Source: Brevundimonas sp. (GTDB taxonomy: Bacteria; Pseudomonadota; Alphaproteobacteria; Caulobacterales; Caulobacteraceae). From it: a stretch of 64,000 bases of DNA. The DNA lies in the NCBI RefSeq assembly GCF_030704825.1, contig NZ_JAUYNX010000003.1, forward strand, positions 124,001 to 188,000. Reading direction: 5' to 3'. The notes under the pieces were generated by a model. That model saw only the letters and a list, made by a program, of their open reading frames with translations. It was not told where the DNA came from and searched no databases. Positions 44,924 to 53,965 of the stretch are shown piece by piece (positions within the stretch are counted from its first letter, which is position 1; every line of letters begins with the position of its first letter). Both the position numbers and the translations under genes were made by a program.

Positions 44924-45352
44924 ATGTCCGCAGTCATCGAGCCGGCCATGCATCCCCTGTCGCTTTCCCTTCTTCTGCTCGCGATTTCGCAGCAGTCCTC
45001 TCCCTCGCCGGCCACCCTGACCGACGTGGTCGTGGAGGGTCACCGACTCGATCCCCTGGTCGCGGTGGCGGTCGTCGGCGAGGTTCCGGCCGAGATTCTG
45101 GTGCGCAGCGATCCGGTCGGGATCCGGTGCGGCGCGACCGCCTGGCGCTACTCTCCTTACGCCGCCCCCCGGCTGTGCTGGATTCGCCGGCCGCCGGGCG
45201 AGCCTGTGCGGCTGACCGCCGAGGGCCCCAACCTGTCGGGCGGCTGGACCATCGAATGGCAGGGCTGCCAGCCCCTGCCCGACGGCCTTCACTGCGATCT
45301 GTCCGTTCCGGGCGACGGCGTGACGGTTCACGCGCGCTTCCGGCGCCGCTGA
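44924..45352 (+). CDS. Small exported protein, unknown function
   Basis: About 142 residues with an N-terminal hydrophobic stretch (HPLSLSLLLLAIS), suggesting export. The mature part has four cysteines (IRCGA, RLCWIR, QGCQPL, LHCDLS), which could form disulfides, and ends in RFRRR. The ATG at 44924 follows a GCTAGAG box so closely that a start at 44948 (MHPLSLSL) is equally plausible. No family recognised. The nearest unit is the GNAT gene, 17 bp on. Confidence 0.5.
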   Translation: MSAVIEPAMHPLSLSLLLLAISQQSSPSPATLTDVVVEGHRLDPLVAVAVVGEVPAEILVRSDPVGIRCGATAWRYSPYAAPRLCWIRRPPGEPVRLTAEGPNLSGGWTIEWQGCQPLPDGLHCDLSVPGDGVTVHARFRRR

Positions 45353-45369
45353 GCGCGGGAGCGGGCGAC

Positions 45370-45936
45370 GTGACCACCGGCTTCACCCACCGCATCGCGA
45401 CCGAGGCCGATATCCCCGCCCTCGTCGTCCTTATGGATCGGTCGATTTCCGGGCCGCTGGCCGACTTCCTGACGCCCGACCAGATCGCCGCCAGCCGCAG
45501 GCTGATGGGGCTGGACAGCCAGATCATCGCCGACCGGACCTATCTGATCGTCGAGGCGGACGGCGCCATGGCCGGCTGCGGCGGCTGGAGCCGTCGCATC
45601 ACCGAATACGGCGGCGATCACACGCCCGGCCGGGTTCCGGCCCCCCTGACCCCGGGCCTCGACGCCGCCCGCATCCGCGCCATGTACACCGCGCCCGAAT
45701 TCGTCCGGCGCGGCGTCGGCCGGCTGATCCTCGGCCTGTGCGAAACCGCCGCCCGGGCCGCCGGCTACGGCCGCGCCGAACTGGTCGCCACCCTGGGCGG
45801 GGAACCCTTGTATCTGGCCGCCGGCTATCGCGAGATCGAACGGTTCGAGGACGACCGCGGCGGCGCGCCCGTGCCGCTGGTCCGGATGGGCAAGCGACTG
45901 GACAGCGGGTTTGGTCCTGCGGGCGAACCCGGCTAG
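45370..45936 (+). CDS. GNAT family N-acetyltransferase
   Basis: A 188-residue acetyltransferase of the GNAT superfamily, using acetyl-CoA. The acetyl-CoA loop is RRGVGRLILGLCETAARAAG, preceded by IRAMYTAPEF, and the end ATLGGEPLYLAAGYREIERFE is typical. The start is probably the GTG at 45370 (VTTGFTHR); there is no better in-frame ATG. Substrate unknown; it lies just past the AST operon. Confidence 0.8.
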   Translation: MTTGFTHRIATEADIPALVVLMDRSISGPLADFLTPDQIAASRRLMGLDSQIIADRTYLIVEADGAMAGCGGWSRRITEYGGDHTPGRVPAPLTPGLDAARIRAMYTAPEFVRRGVGRLILGLCETAARAAGYGRAELVATLGGEPLYLAAGYREIERFEDDRGGAPVPLVRMGKRLDSGFGPAGEPG

Positions 45937-45966
45937 CGTCGGGCCAACGGCGTCGGGGACCACGGC

Positions 45967-46593
45967 TTGATCAGACATATCGCCTTCGGCTGCGCGGTCC
46001 TCAGCCTGCTGGTCCTGGCCGGCGCGACGATCGCGGGCGGCCTGGCCTCGCCCGGCTACGACCACCTGACCCGGTATATCAGCGAGCTCGGCGCGACCGG
46101 CGCGCCGACCAGCCGGAGCGTCAGCCTGGCCTTCATGGTGTCCGGCGGCCTGCTGGCCCTCTTCTGGCTGCTGTGCGCGGGCCTGTTTCCCCGCAGCCTC
46201 CTGTCGATCCCGGGCTTCGGCCTCAGCGCCCTGAACGGCGTCGGCCTGCTGCTGGGCGGGGTGTTCCGCTGTGATTTCGAATGTTCCGTCGTCGACCCCA
46301 GTCTCGACGCCATCCTGCACGAGGTGTTCGGCGGCGTCGGCTACATGTGCGGCATCGTAGGCGTCTTCCTCGTCGGCGCCGCCGCGCGGAACTGGCCCCA
46401 GGGGCGCGGTCTGTTCCGGCTCAGTCTGATCTGCGGGATTCCCGCGGCCCTGGCCATCTGGCTGATCCACCCCGCCTTCGAATGGCTCGGCGCGGCCCAG
46501 CGGGTGGTCGAGATCGCCCTGGCGGTCTGGGCGCTGGCCGTGGCGATGCGGCTGCGCGCGCCGGTCCGGCTGCAGACAGGAGCGACGGCATGA
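45967..46593 (+). CDS. DUF998 family integral membrane protein
   Basis: A 208-residue protein with six hydrophobic helices and the DUF998 pattern GYDHLTRYISELGATGAP after the first helix, then HEVFGGVGYMCG. Function is not known for the family. The start is a TTG at 45967 with no competing ATG; a GCTAGCGT at 45932 could be its -10. The stop overlaps the next gene's ATG (ATGA). Confidence 0.75.
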   Translation: MIRHIAFGCAVLSLLVLAGATIAGGLASPGYDHLTRYISELGATGAPTSRSVSLAFMVSGGLLALFWLLCAGLFPRSLLSIPGFGLSALNGVGLLLGGVFRCDFECSVVDPSLDAILHEVFGGVGYMCGIVGVFLVGAAARNWPQGRGLFRLSLICGIPAALAIWLIHPAFEWLGAAQRVVEIALAVWALAVAMRLRAPVRLQTGATA

Positions 46594-47033
46594 CGCCCGC
46601 CCGGAACCCCGCCCTTGTCATCGGCGGCCTGCTGAGCCTCGCCGCCTCGCTGCTGCATATCGGATGCATCCTCGGCGGCCCCGCCTGGTATCGCTTCTTC
46701 GGGGCGGGCGAAGGCATGGCGACCCTGGCGGAGCAGGGCTCGATGACCCCCACTCTGGTCACCCTTGGGATCGCCGCCATCCTCGCGATCTGGGCCGCCT
46801 ACGCCTTCTCGGGCGCCGGCCTCCTGCCCCGGCTGCCGCTGCTGCGGACCGGACTGGTCGTGATCAGCGCCGTCTATCTGCTGCGCGGCCTGGCCCTGAT
46901 CCCCGCGCTGCTGATCAACGGCGGCGTCGTCATGCCGTTCGTGCTGTGGAGTTCGCTGATCGTCCTCGTCTATGGCGTGGCTCATGCGGTCGGGACCTGG
47001 ACCGCCTGGCCCACCCTGGGTCCCCGCCCGTGA
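46590..47033 (+). CDS. Small membrane protein, unknown function
   Basis: A 147-residue protein with four transmembrane helices (about residues 9-28, 55-74, 85-103, 113-133). It begins at an ATGA overlap with the DUF998 gene and its stop overlaps the MFS start (GTGA), so it is in the middle of a three-gene membrane-protein operon. No known family. Confidence 0.65.
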   Translation: MTPARNPALVIGGLLSLAASLLHIGCILGGPAWYRFFGAGEGMATLAEQGSMTPTLVTLGIAAILAIWAAYAFSGAGLLPRLPLLRTGLVVISAVYLLRGLALIPALLINGGVVMPFVLWSSLIVLVYGVAHAVGTWTAWPTLGPRP

Positions 47034-48316
47034 GCGCCGCCATGACCCCCGCCCGCCGCCTGCGCAACATCATCGGCGGCTCGGCCGGCAATCTGGTCGA
47101 ATGGTTCGACTGGTTCGCCTACGCCGCCTTCACCGTCTATTTCGCCCCGGTCTTCTTCCCCAAGGGGGACAGCACGGCCCAGTTGCTCAGCGCGGCGGCG
47201 GTCTTCGCCGTGGGCTTCCTGATGCGGCCGGTCGGGGCCTGGGTCATGGGGGTCTATTCGGACCGCAAGGGCCGCAAGGCGGGCCTGACCCTGTCGGTCA
47301 CCCTGATGTGCACCGGCAGCCTGGTCATCGCCTGCACGCCCGGCCATGCGACGATCGGCCTCGCCGCGCCGGCCCTGCTGCTGTTCGCCCGCATGCTGCA
47401 GGGCCTCAGCGTCGGCGGGGAATACGGCTCCTCGGCCACCTATCTGTCGGAGATGGCCACGGCGAAGCACCGCGGCTTCTGGTCCAGCTTCCAGTACGTC
47501 ACCCTGATCTCGGGCCAGTTGCTGGCCCTGATGCTGCTGATCCTCCTGCAGAGGACCATGGCCGAAGCCGATCTGGCGGCCTGGGGCTGGCGCATCCCCT
47601 TCTTCGTCGGGGCGGCCCTGGCCGTGGTCGTCTTCTGGCTGCGGCGCCGGCTGGACGAGACCTCGGCCTTCATCGCCGCGGACGCCAGCGAGGCGCCCAG
47701 ATCCAGCGCCCTGCTGCTGATCCTCAAACACCCGAAGGAGGCGCTGATGGTGCTCGGCCTCACCGCCGGCGGGACCGTCGCCTTCTATACCTACACCACC
47801 TATCTGCAGAAATTCCTCGTCAACACGACCGGCTTCTCGAAGTCGACCGCGACCGAGATCAGCGCCGCGGCCCTGTTCGTCTTCATGCTGCTGCAGCCCG
47901 CCGTCGGGGCCCTGTCGGACCGGATCGGGCGGCGGCCGGTAATGATCGCATTCGGGGTCGCCGGAGTCCTGTTCACTGTGCCGATCATGACGGCCCTTTC
48001 CGGGGTCGAGAGCCCCTTCATCGCCTTCCTGCTGGCCATGACGGCCCTGATCATCGTCAGCGGCTACACCTCGATCAACGCCGTGGTGAAGGCCGAGCTG
48101 TTCCCGGCCCATATCCGCGCCCTGGGCGTCGCCCTGCCCTATGCGGTCGCCAACGCCCTGTTCGGCGGCACGGCGGAATATGTGGCGTTGTGGTTCAAGG
48201 CCGAAGGCGTGGAGAGCGCCTTCTTCTGGTACGTCACCGCCCTGATCGGCGTGTCGCTGCTGACCTACATCCGGATGCGGGACACCGGCCGCAACAGCCT
48301 GATCACGCACGACTAA
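47030..48316 (+). CDS. MFS transporter, metabolite:H+ symporter (MHS) family
   Basis: A 428-residue major facilitator with twelve helices. NLVEWFDWFAYAAF, FLMRPVGAWVMGVYSDRKGR, FARMLQGLSVGGEYGSSATY and LSDRIGRRPVM identify the MHS subgroup, which takes up organic acids such as alpha-ketoglutarate, citrate or proline with protons. A role with the AST operon 2 kb upstream is possible but not shown. The start is GTG 47030 (GTGA overlap) or ATG 47042. Its TAA overlaps the convergent LytTR stop. Confidence 0.85.
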   Translation: MSAAMTPARRLRNIIGGSAGNLVEWFDWFAYAAFTVYFAPVFFPKGDSTAQLLSAAAVFAVGFLMRPVGAWVMGVYSDRKGRKAGLTLSVTLMCTGSLVIACTPGHATIGLAAPALLLFARMLQGLSVGGEYGSSATYLSEMATAKHRGFWSSFQYVTLISGQLLALMLLILLQRTMAEADLAAWGWRIPFFVGAALAVVVFWLRRRLDETSAFIAADASEAPRSSALLLILKHPKEALMVLGLTAGGTVAFYTYTTYLQKFLVNTTGFSKSTATEISAAALFVFMLLQPAVGALSDRIGRRPVMIAFGVAGVLFTVPIMTALSGVESPFIAFLLAMTALIIVSGYTSINAVVKAELFPAHIRALGVALPYAVANALFGGTAEYVALWFKAEGVESAFFWYVTALIGVSLLTYIRMRDTGRNSLITHD

Positions 48317-49272
48317 CCCTTCAGACGCGCCAAGGCTTCCGGAAAGCGGCGAGACAGCGGAGCTCGCACCGTCCCCAGTTCGACGGTCCAGTCGCCCGAG
48401 CCGTCCGGGACCAGACCCGTGACCCGCGCGCCATTGACCAGCCATGACCGGTGCGCCCGGACAAAGCCGTAGGCTTCCAGCTCGACCTCGATGGCGGCCA
48501 GGGTGGCGCGCATCAGCGGCCGACGCCCGTCGGCCAGCCAGAATTCGACGTAGTTCCCCGCCGAGGACACGGCCAATATCTCGCCGACCGGCGCACGGAT
48601 GATCCGGGCCCCGTCGCGGATGTCGAAGCTCACCGGCCGCAGCGTCGGCCGTTCCGGCCGTCGCAGGCGACGCAGAATCCAGAACAGGCCGACGAAGGCG
48701 GCATAGCTGAGCAGATCCTTGCGGAATTCGTAGAGATAGACCTCGCCGGCCGGCCCGGGTTCGTACGGCCCCGCGCCGGCCCAGCCGTACACGGCCAGTC
48801 TCAGGCTCATCATTCCAACGACGTGCAGGGCGCTCCAGATGGCGGCGGCCGCCAGATGGACGCCGGCGAAGACGGCGCGTGCGCGCCAGCCGTCCCGCAC
48901 CATGTCGGGCGGCGCGCCGGCTGTGCTGAGCCACGGCAGCCAGGCCAGCAGCATCACCACGAAGGCGCTGGTCCCCTCCCAGACCCAGGGCTCCCATGCG
49001 TCGACCTCGGGGTTGTCGACCTGGACGGTCAGGGCGTTGACCACGGTGACCGCAGCGGCTCCCGCGGCGATGACCAGGACGCCGACCATCAGGTCGCGTC
49101 CGTCGAGCCCGCGCAGCCGTTCCAGCCCGCCCTCGAACAGGCCGCCCGTCCCGCGGGACGCGCCGCCCGTCCCTGACCGCCCGCGCCCGTCCCTCGCCGG
49201 CGGCCGCCCGCCCCCCGGTCCTTGCACCCATGGGTCCGGCGCCGACGATCCCGAAGCGTCGCCGTCGCTCAT
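48313..49272 (-). CDS. Membrane-anchored LytTR DNA-binding regulator
   Basis: A 319-residue protein. The first 55 residues are Gly/Arg/Pro-rich low complexity, then four transmembrane helices (about residues 62-82, 100-117, 131-153, 185-200), then a LytTR domain (PVGEILAVSSAGNYVEFWL to AHRSWLVNGARVTGLV, LSRRFPEALARLK) which binds DNA as in AlgR or AgrA. It is thus a membrane-tethered transcription factor. The nominal ATG at 49272 overlaps the divergent acyltransferase ATG by two bases, so a later start may be real. Confidence 0.8.
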   Translation of the reverse strand: MSDGDASGSSAPDPWVQGPGGGRPPARDGRGRSGTGGASRGTGGLFEGGLERLRGLDGRDLMVGVLVIAAGAAAVTVVNALTVQVDNPEVDAWEPWVWEGTSAFVVMLLAWLPWLSTAGAPPDMVRDGWRARAVFAGVHLAAAAIWSALHVVGMMSLRLAVYGWAGAGPYEPGPAGEVYLYEFRKDLLSYAAFVGLFWILRRLRRPERPTLRPVSFDIRDGARIIRAPVGEILAVSSAGNYVEFWLADGRRPLMRATLAAIEVELEAYGFVRAHRSWLVNGARVTGLVPDGSGDWTVELGTVRAPLSRRFPEALARLKG

Positions 49273-50530
49273 GGAGTTCCCGCCCTTGTCCGCCTCATCC
49301 CTCGCCCCCTCGTCGGACCGCCGCCACGATCTGGACTGGATCCGGGTCGGAGCCTTCTTCCTGCTGATTCTGTATCACGTCGGCATGTTCTACGTGCCGT
49401 GGGACTGGCATGTGAAGTCCAGCCACGAGGTCGAGGCGCTCGAGCCGGTCATGCAGCTGACCAATCCATGGCGGCTGACCCTGCTGTTCCTCGTGTCCGG
49501 CGCCGCCACCCGCTTCCTCGCCGACAGCCCGGCCCGGGACGGCCGCGTGGGGGCGGGGCGGCTGGCCGGTTCGCGGACCCTGCGGCTGCTGCCGCCGCTG
49601 CTGTTCGCCATGTTCGTGATCGTGCCGCCCCAGAGTTATTACGAGATCGTCGAGGCCCTCGGCCGGGTCGCGCCGCAGGCCGACGCCTATCACAACGCCT
49701 TCACCGCCGACTTCTGGGTCCGCTACGCCACGGCCTCGGGCAACTGGTGCGACGCCGACGGTTGCCTGGTCACGCCGACCTGGAACCACATGTGGTTCGT
49801 GGCCTATCTGCTGGTCTACAGCCTGCTCCTGGCCGGGCTGCTGGCCCTGTCGTCCGGTCGTCTGCGCGCCCTCGGCGGCCTGCTGGAGCGCGGCCTGAAG
49901 GGCTGGGGCCTGTTGCTCTGGCCGATCGTCTTCCTGGCCGCGATCCGCTGGGGCCTGGCCTCCCGGTTCGAGATCAGCCACGACCTGGTCAACGACTGGT
50001 ACAATCACGCCCTGTCGTTCAGCGCCTTCCTGTTCGGCTTCCTCACGGCCCGGTCCGAAACCCTCCGCGCGGGCTTCATCCGCCTGCGCTGGCCGGCGCT
50101 GATCCTCGCCCTCGCCGCCTGGGCGGCCTGGGCCGGCTACGCCTGGGAATACCGCGCCGAGGACGCCATGCCGGCCCTCGCCCTGCGTCGGCTCATGCGG
50201 GTGGTCTATGCGGCGGACCAATGGGCCTTCATCGCCGCCATCCTCGGTTTCGGGGCCCGGCATCTGAACCGCGGCGGTCCCGTGCTGCGCTATCTGACCG
50301 TCGGCGTCTTCCCGTTCTACATCGTCCACCAGACCGTCATCGTGGTGGCGGGTCACCATCTGGCGCCGCTGCGCCTGCCGCTGGCGGCCGAGGCCGGCCT
50401 GTTGATCGGCGCCACCTTCGCCGCCTGCTTCCTGGCCTACGAAGTCGCGCGGCGGCTGGGCTGGCCCGGTCTGCTGCTGGGGGTCAGGCCTGAACGTCAG
50501 GCGGCGAACCGGCCGCCCCGGGCCGCATAG
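49271..50530 (+). CDS. Acyltransferase 3 / OpgC-like membrane protein
   Basis: A 419-residue membrane acyltransferase with about ten helices. RRHDLDWIRVGAFFLLILYHVGMFY holds the conserved His of the family, followed by FLVSGAATRFL and a late FPFYIVHQTVIVV. It probably acylates a periplasmic or surface glycan. Alternative start: TTG 49286. Divergent from, and likely controlled with, the LytTR regulator, because the two annotated starts overlap. Its 3' end overlaps the convergent phhA gene by 34 bp. Confidence 0.8.
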   Translation: MEFPPLSASSLAPSSDRRHDLDWIRVGAFFLLILYHVGMFYVPWDWHVKSSHEVEALEPVMQLTNPWRLTLLFLVSGAATRFLADSPARDGRVGAGRLAGSRTLRLLPPLLFAMFVIVPPQSYYEIVEALGRVAPQADAYHNAFTADFWVRYATASGNWCDADGCLVTPTWNHMWFVAYLLVYSLLLAGLLALSSGRLRALGGLLERGLKGWGLLLWPIVFLAAIRWGLASRFEISHDLVNDWYNHALSFSAFLFGFLTARSETLRAGFIRLRWPALILALAAWAAWAGYAWEYRAEDAMPALALRRLMRVVYAADQWAFIAAILGFGARHLNRGGPVLRYLTVGVFPFYIVHQTVIVVAGHHLAPLRLPLAAEAGLLIGATFAACFLAYEVARRLGWPGLLLGVRPERQAANRPPRAA

Positions 50531-51372
50531 GCCTGGGTGCCGCGGGTGAAGACCCGGTCGGTCGGCAGGATGGCGTCGATGGCGATGTCGCCGGCGCCCT
50601 TCAGCCGCCCGTAGATCGGGCCGAAATCCTGCAGGGTGTCGCGCTTCAGCTGCTCGATGGAGTCGATGACGAAATAGACCTGCTGGAAGTCGTCGATCCG
50701 GTAGAGGGTCCGCATCACCCGTTCGAGGTCGAAGCCGAGGCGATTCGGCGACGGGTCCTCCAGCGAGAAGACGCTCTCGGTCGCCGAGGAGACGATGCCC
50801 GCGCCGTAGATGCGAAGCCCGTCCGTGTCCTGCATCAGACCGAACTCGACGGTGTACCAGTACAGCCGGGCCAGGTTCTGCAGCACGCCCAGCGAGGCCG
50901 CCCGCTGCCCGCCCTTGCCATAGGCCTCCATATAGGCGGCGAAATCGGGGTCGGAGAGCATCGGCACATGGCCGAACACATCGTGAAAGATGTCCGGTTC
51001 CTGCAGATAGTCCAGCTGGTCCGGCTTGCGGATGAACTGGCCCGAGGGGAAGCGGCGGTTGGCCAGGTGGTCGAAGAAGACGTCGTCGGGCACCAGTCCG
51101 GGCACGCAGACCACGGTCCAGCCCGTCAGGGCCTGGAGCTTGGGGTTCATGACGGCGAAGTCGGGAATGCCGCCGGTGTTGAGATCCAGCGCCGTCAGCC
51201 CCTTGAGAAAGACATCGGCGGCGCGGCCGGGCAGGATCTTCATCTGCCGGGCGTACAGCGTGTCCCAGGTGCGGTGCTCGATGTCGGTGTAGGACGCCCA
51301 GTCCTGCGGGATGGTCCAGTCGTCGGCGGCGCCTTCCGGCGGCGCGTCGAACACGTGCTCGAAGTCGGACAT
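50497..51372 (-). CDS. phhA: Phenylalanine 4-monooxygenase
   Basis: Converts phenylalanine to tyrosine using tetrahydropterin and a non-haem iron. The 291 residues include FIRKPDQLDYLQEPDIFHDVFGHVP with both iron-binding His, and YWYTVEFGLMQ with the Glu ligand; EDPSPNRLGFDLE follows. It lacks an N-terminal ACT domain, as bacterial PhhA proteins do. It is downstream of hspQ with an 81-bp gap. No AlgR/PhhR-type regulator is adjacent. Confidence 0.95.
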   Translation of the reverse strand: MSDFEHVFDAPPEGAADDWTIPQDWASYTDIEHRTWDTLYARQMKILPGRAADVFLKGLTALDLNTGGIPDFAVMNPKLQALTGWTVVCVPGLVPDDVFFDHLANRRFPSGQFIRKPDQLDYLQEPDIFHDVFGHVPMLSDPDFAAYMEAYGKGGQRAASLGVLQNLARLYWYTVEFGLMQDTDGLRIYGAGIVSSATESVFSLEDPSPNRLGFDLERVMRTLYRIDDFQQVYFVIDSIEQLKRDTLQDFGPIYGRLKGAGDIAIDAILPTDRVFTRGTQAYAARGGRFAA

Positions 51373-51453
51373 GGACGCGCTCCTGCAACCTTCGGGCTCT
51401 GAGGGACCCTTGCGGTCAATCTAGGCCCGCCGCGCGGCCCGCGCCAGCGCCGC

Positions 51454-51768
51454 TCAGTGAATCGCGCAGGGCTTGGGCGCGTGGCGGCCCCTGGCGTCGA
51501 TGGTGAACCAGCGGCGCTCCGCCTCGAGGGTCAGGGCCGAGAGCTCGGGATCGTGCTCCAGCGCGGCCTCGGCCGCATAGGCGACGAAGCCGCCGTCCGG
51601 CCCGATGGCGAGGACCTGGTAGAAGGGCTGATCCGGCGCGATCTCTCCGGTCTCGCCCGGCCGGCCGGCGTAACAGGCGTCGATGTCGATCACCACGCCG
51701 CGAAAGGCGGCGTCGCGGTGACGGACGATCTGGCCGAGGCCGAATTTCGCGATGGTTTGCCGGGTCAT
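51454..51768 (-). CDS. hspQ: Heat shock protein HspQ (hemimethylated DNA-binding family)
   Basis: A 104-residue small protein of the YccV/HspQ family: AKFGLGQIVRHRDAAFRGVV, PFYQVLAIGPDGGFVAYAAE, and the acidic AALEHDPEL. In E. coli HspQ stimulates DnaA degradation and Lon specificity. The C-terminal end here has an extra basic tail (ARGRHAPKPCAIH). The upstream region is shared with the divergent Ppx gene; I could not pick out a heat shock promoter. Confidence 0.85.
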   Translation of the reverse strand: MTRQTIAKFGLGQIVRHRDAAFRGVVIDIDACYAGRPGETGEIAPDQPFYQVLAIGPDGGFVAYAAEAALEHDPELSALTLEAERRWFTIDARGRHAPKPCAIH

Positions 51769-51915
51769 GGCGGGACAATGCCGGACCCGACCTGAGCCTT
51801 ATCCGCGTCACGCCGTTCATTTTCGTGACAGACACGCTTGGCGCGGAGGTTTCCACGGCTCTAGAGTGGCGGGGACGGGCGCCGTTTCGGACCGCCCACC
51901 TTGAAAGTTCGGCCG

Positions 51916-53058
51916 ATGCCGGAGACCGACGACGCGCCGCGGCGCGGCGACCGGTCCCAGTCCCGACGGTCCGACGGACAGCGCGCCCGCGGCGGCGCCT
52001 TCGGCGGACCAGGGGCGTCGGGTCGCGAGGCGCCCCTCTATGGCGCCCTCGACCTGGGGACAAACAATTGCCGGCTGCTGATCGCCAGGCCGTCGCGCGA
52101 CGGCTTTCGCGTGGTCGATTCCTTCAGCCGCATCGTTCGCCTGGGCGAGGGCCTGTCCCGCACCGGGCGGCTCGACGATGCGGCGATGGAGCGGGCCTAT
52201 GAGGCCTTGGTGCTGTGCGGGGAGCGGGTCGCTAAAAAGGGCGTGGACTCCTCGCGCCTGATGGCCGTCGCGACCCAGGCCTGCCGGCAGGCGGATAACG
52301 GCGCGGCCTTCATCGAACGGGTGCGCGTCGGCACCGGGCTGAAACTGCGCGTCATCGATCCCGTGGAGGAGGCCCGGCTGGCCGTCGAGGGCTGTCTCAA
52401 CCTGTTCGACCAGTCGGCGGAGGCGGTGCTGGTCGTCGACGTCGGCGGCGGCTCGACCGAACTGAGCTGGTTGAGGAAACGCGACGGCGGGTTCGCGCTG
52501 GCCGGCTGGATGTCCGCCCCCATGGGCGTCGTCACCCTCGCCGAACGACATCCGGAGCCGGCGGGCGCGCTGGACGACTGGTACGAAGCCATGGTGACCG
52601 ACATGGGCGCCGCCATCGCCTCGGCCCCGGTCGATCCGGCCCTGCGCGAGGTGTTCACGGGCGGGCGGGCGCATCTGGTCGGGACCTCGGGCGCGATCAC
52701 CAGTCTGGCGGGGATTCACCTCGGGCTGCGACGCTATCAGCGCAACCTCGTCGACGGCCTGTGGATGACGCGGGGCGACTGCGAGAAGGCGGCGGACACC
52801 CTGAAGCGTCTGGGGCCTGCCGGTCGCGCGGCCGAATCGTGCATCGGCCCCGACCGCGCCGACCTGGTGCTGGCGGGCGCCGCCATCATGGAGGCGATCC
52901 AGCGGGCCTGGCCCTCGGAACGGGTCCGGGTCGCGGATCGCGGCCTGCGCGAGGGCCTGCTGCTGCAACAGATGCGCGAGGATCGAAAGCCGAAACGCCG
53001 CCCGCGCCGCCGGAGCCGCGGGGCCTCCCCGCCCCGCGCGGACGGGGCGCCCGGCTAG
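51916..53058 (+). CDS. Ppx/GppA family phosphatase
   Basis: A 380-residue exopolyphosphatase or guanosine pentaphosphatase. The ASKHA fold shows ALDLGTNNCRLLI (phosphate 1) and VLVVDVGGGSTELSWL (phosphate 2), with GTSGAITSLAGIHLG and VADRGLREGLLL. Its tail is strongly basic (KPKRRPRRRSRG), likely nucleic-acid or polyphosphate binding. The ATG 51916 (MPETDD) is the best start, but a TTG at 51901 is in frame. In many alphaproteobacteria rlmE follows; here a converging cyclophilin gene does, with a shared CTAG stop. Confidence 0.85.
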   Translation: MPETDDAPRRGDRSQSRRSDGQRARGGAFGGPGASGREAPLYGALDLGTNNCRLLIARPSRDGFRVVDSFSRIVRLGEGLSRTGRLDDAAMERAYEALVLCGERVAKKGVDSSRLMAVATQACRQADNGAAFIERVRVGTGLKLRVIDPVEEARLAVEGCLNLFDQSAEAVLVVDVGGGSTELSWLRKRDGGFALAGWMSAPMGVVTLAERHPEPAGALDDWYEAMVTDMGAAIASAPVDPALREVFTGGRAHLVGTSGAITSLAGIHLGLRRYQRNLVDGLWMTRGDCEKAADTLKRLGPAGRAAESCIGPDRADLVLAGAAIMEAIQRAWPSERVRVADRGLREGLLLQQMREDRKPKRRPRRRSRGASPPRADGAPG

Positions 53059-53945
53059 TTGGTCACCTGCACCGGCAAGGTCAGGTCGCAGACCGAAAAG
53101 TCGGCCCCCCGCGATGTCCGGACCTCGTCCGCCATGGCCCGGAAGCGCGGCGAGTCCGTCGCCAGCACCTGGACCGCCGGCCGTTCCGCCCCGGCGATGT
53201 CGGCGGCGATGCGGACCCGGGTCATGCGGTCGGGTTCGGCCGTGACCATGCCGTTGTCGCCGTCGCCGACGCGCAGGCTGCGCACCACGTCGAGGCCGGA
53301 CACCGTCATGCCCCAGATGGTGTAGCGCTTGTCGAGGGCCGGATAGGCCTGGCGCATCAGGAAGAACTGGCTGTTGGCCGTGTCATTGCCCTCGTCCCGC
53401 GCCATGCCGGCCACGCCGGGGCAGTACAGGCCCCAGCCGTGAACCTTGCCGTCTCCGGTCAGGGCGAAGGCCGCGTCGGGCTGGGTCTGGACCGGCAGGG
53501 AGTGGAAGAAGCCGACCCGCGCCCCGGCCGGCTCGGCCACGGCCGCGAAGGGCATGGACGGGTCGCGCCGGAAGGTGAATTCGGCCTTGAGGTCGGGATA
53601 GGGGCTCTGGCCGTCGCCCGTGCCCAGCGGATCGCCGGTCTGGGCCATGAACCAGTCGATCACCCGGTGCCATGGCACGCCGTCGTAGAAGCCGCGCCGC
53701 GCCAGCAGCTTGATCCGCTCGACGTGCAGCGGCGCGACCTCGGGCGTCAGCTCCACCAGAATCCGGCCGCGCGTGGTGTCGATGACCAGCAGGTTCTCCG
53801 CCGGAACGGTCCGCCATTCCGCGGCGGGGACCGTGGTCTCCGGCGTCGGGGCCGCCGGCGGAGGCGGGGGCCCGCCGACTTCCTGGGCCGCGGCCGGCGC
53901 CGCGATCACGGCCAGCGAGGCCGCGAGGCCGGGCATCGTCTTCAT
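53055..53945 (-). CDS. Exported peptidyl-prolyl isomerase (cyclophilin), second of tandem pair
   Basis: A 296-residue protein with signal peptide (AASLAVIAAPAAAQ), Pro-rich linker (GGPPPPPAAPTPE), then a cyclophilin domain: GRILVELTPEVAPLHVERIK, WHRVIDWFMAQTGDPLGTG with the catalytic Arg, NSQFFLM, and a longer C-terminus. It isomerises prolyl bonds in the periplasm. The ATG 53945 follows a GGGGAGGG site. It closely resembles the gene directly upstream and lies 20 bp after it. Confidence 0.9.
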   Translation of the reverse strand: MKTMPGLAASLAVIAAPAAAQEVGGPPPPPAAPTPETTVPAAEWRTVPAENLLVIDTTRGRILVELTPEVAPLHVERIKLLARRGFYDGVPWHRVIDWFMAQTGDPLGTGDGQSPYPDLKAEFTFRRDPSMPFAAVAEPAGARVGFFHSLPVQTQPDAAFALTGDGKVHGWGLYCPGVAGMARDEGNDTANSQFFLMRQAYPALDKRYTIWGMTVSGLDVVRSLRVGDGDNGMVTAEPDRMTRVRIAADIAGAERPAVQVLATDSPRFRAMADEVRTSRGADFSVCDLTLPVQVTN

Positions 53946-53965
53946 CCATCCCTCCCCTGACGCCC

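Noticed and set aside
46982-49231. A 749-codon open frame crossing the MFS and LytTR genes
   Set aside because: It overlaps two well-supported genes and gives a repetitive Q/G/R-rich peptide.
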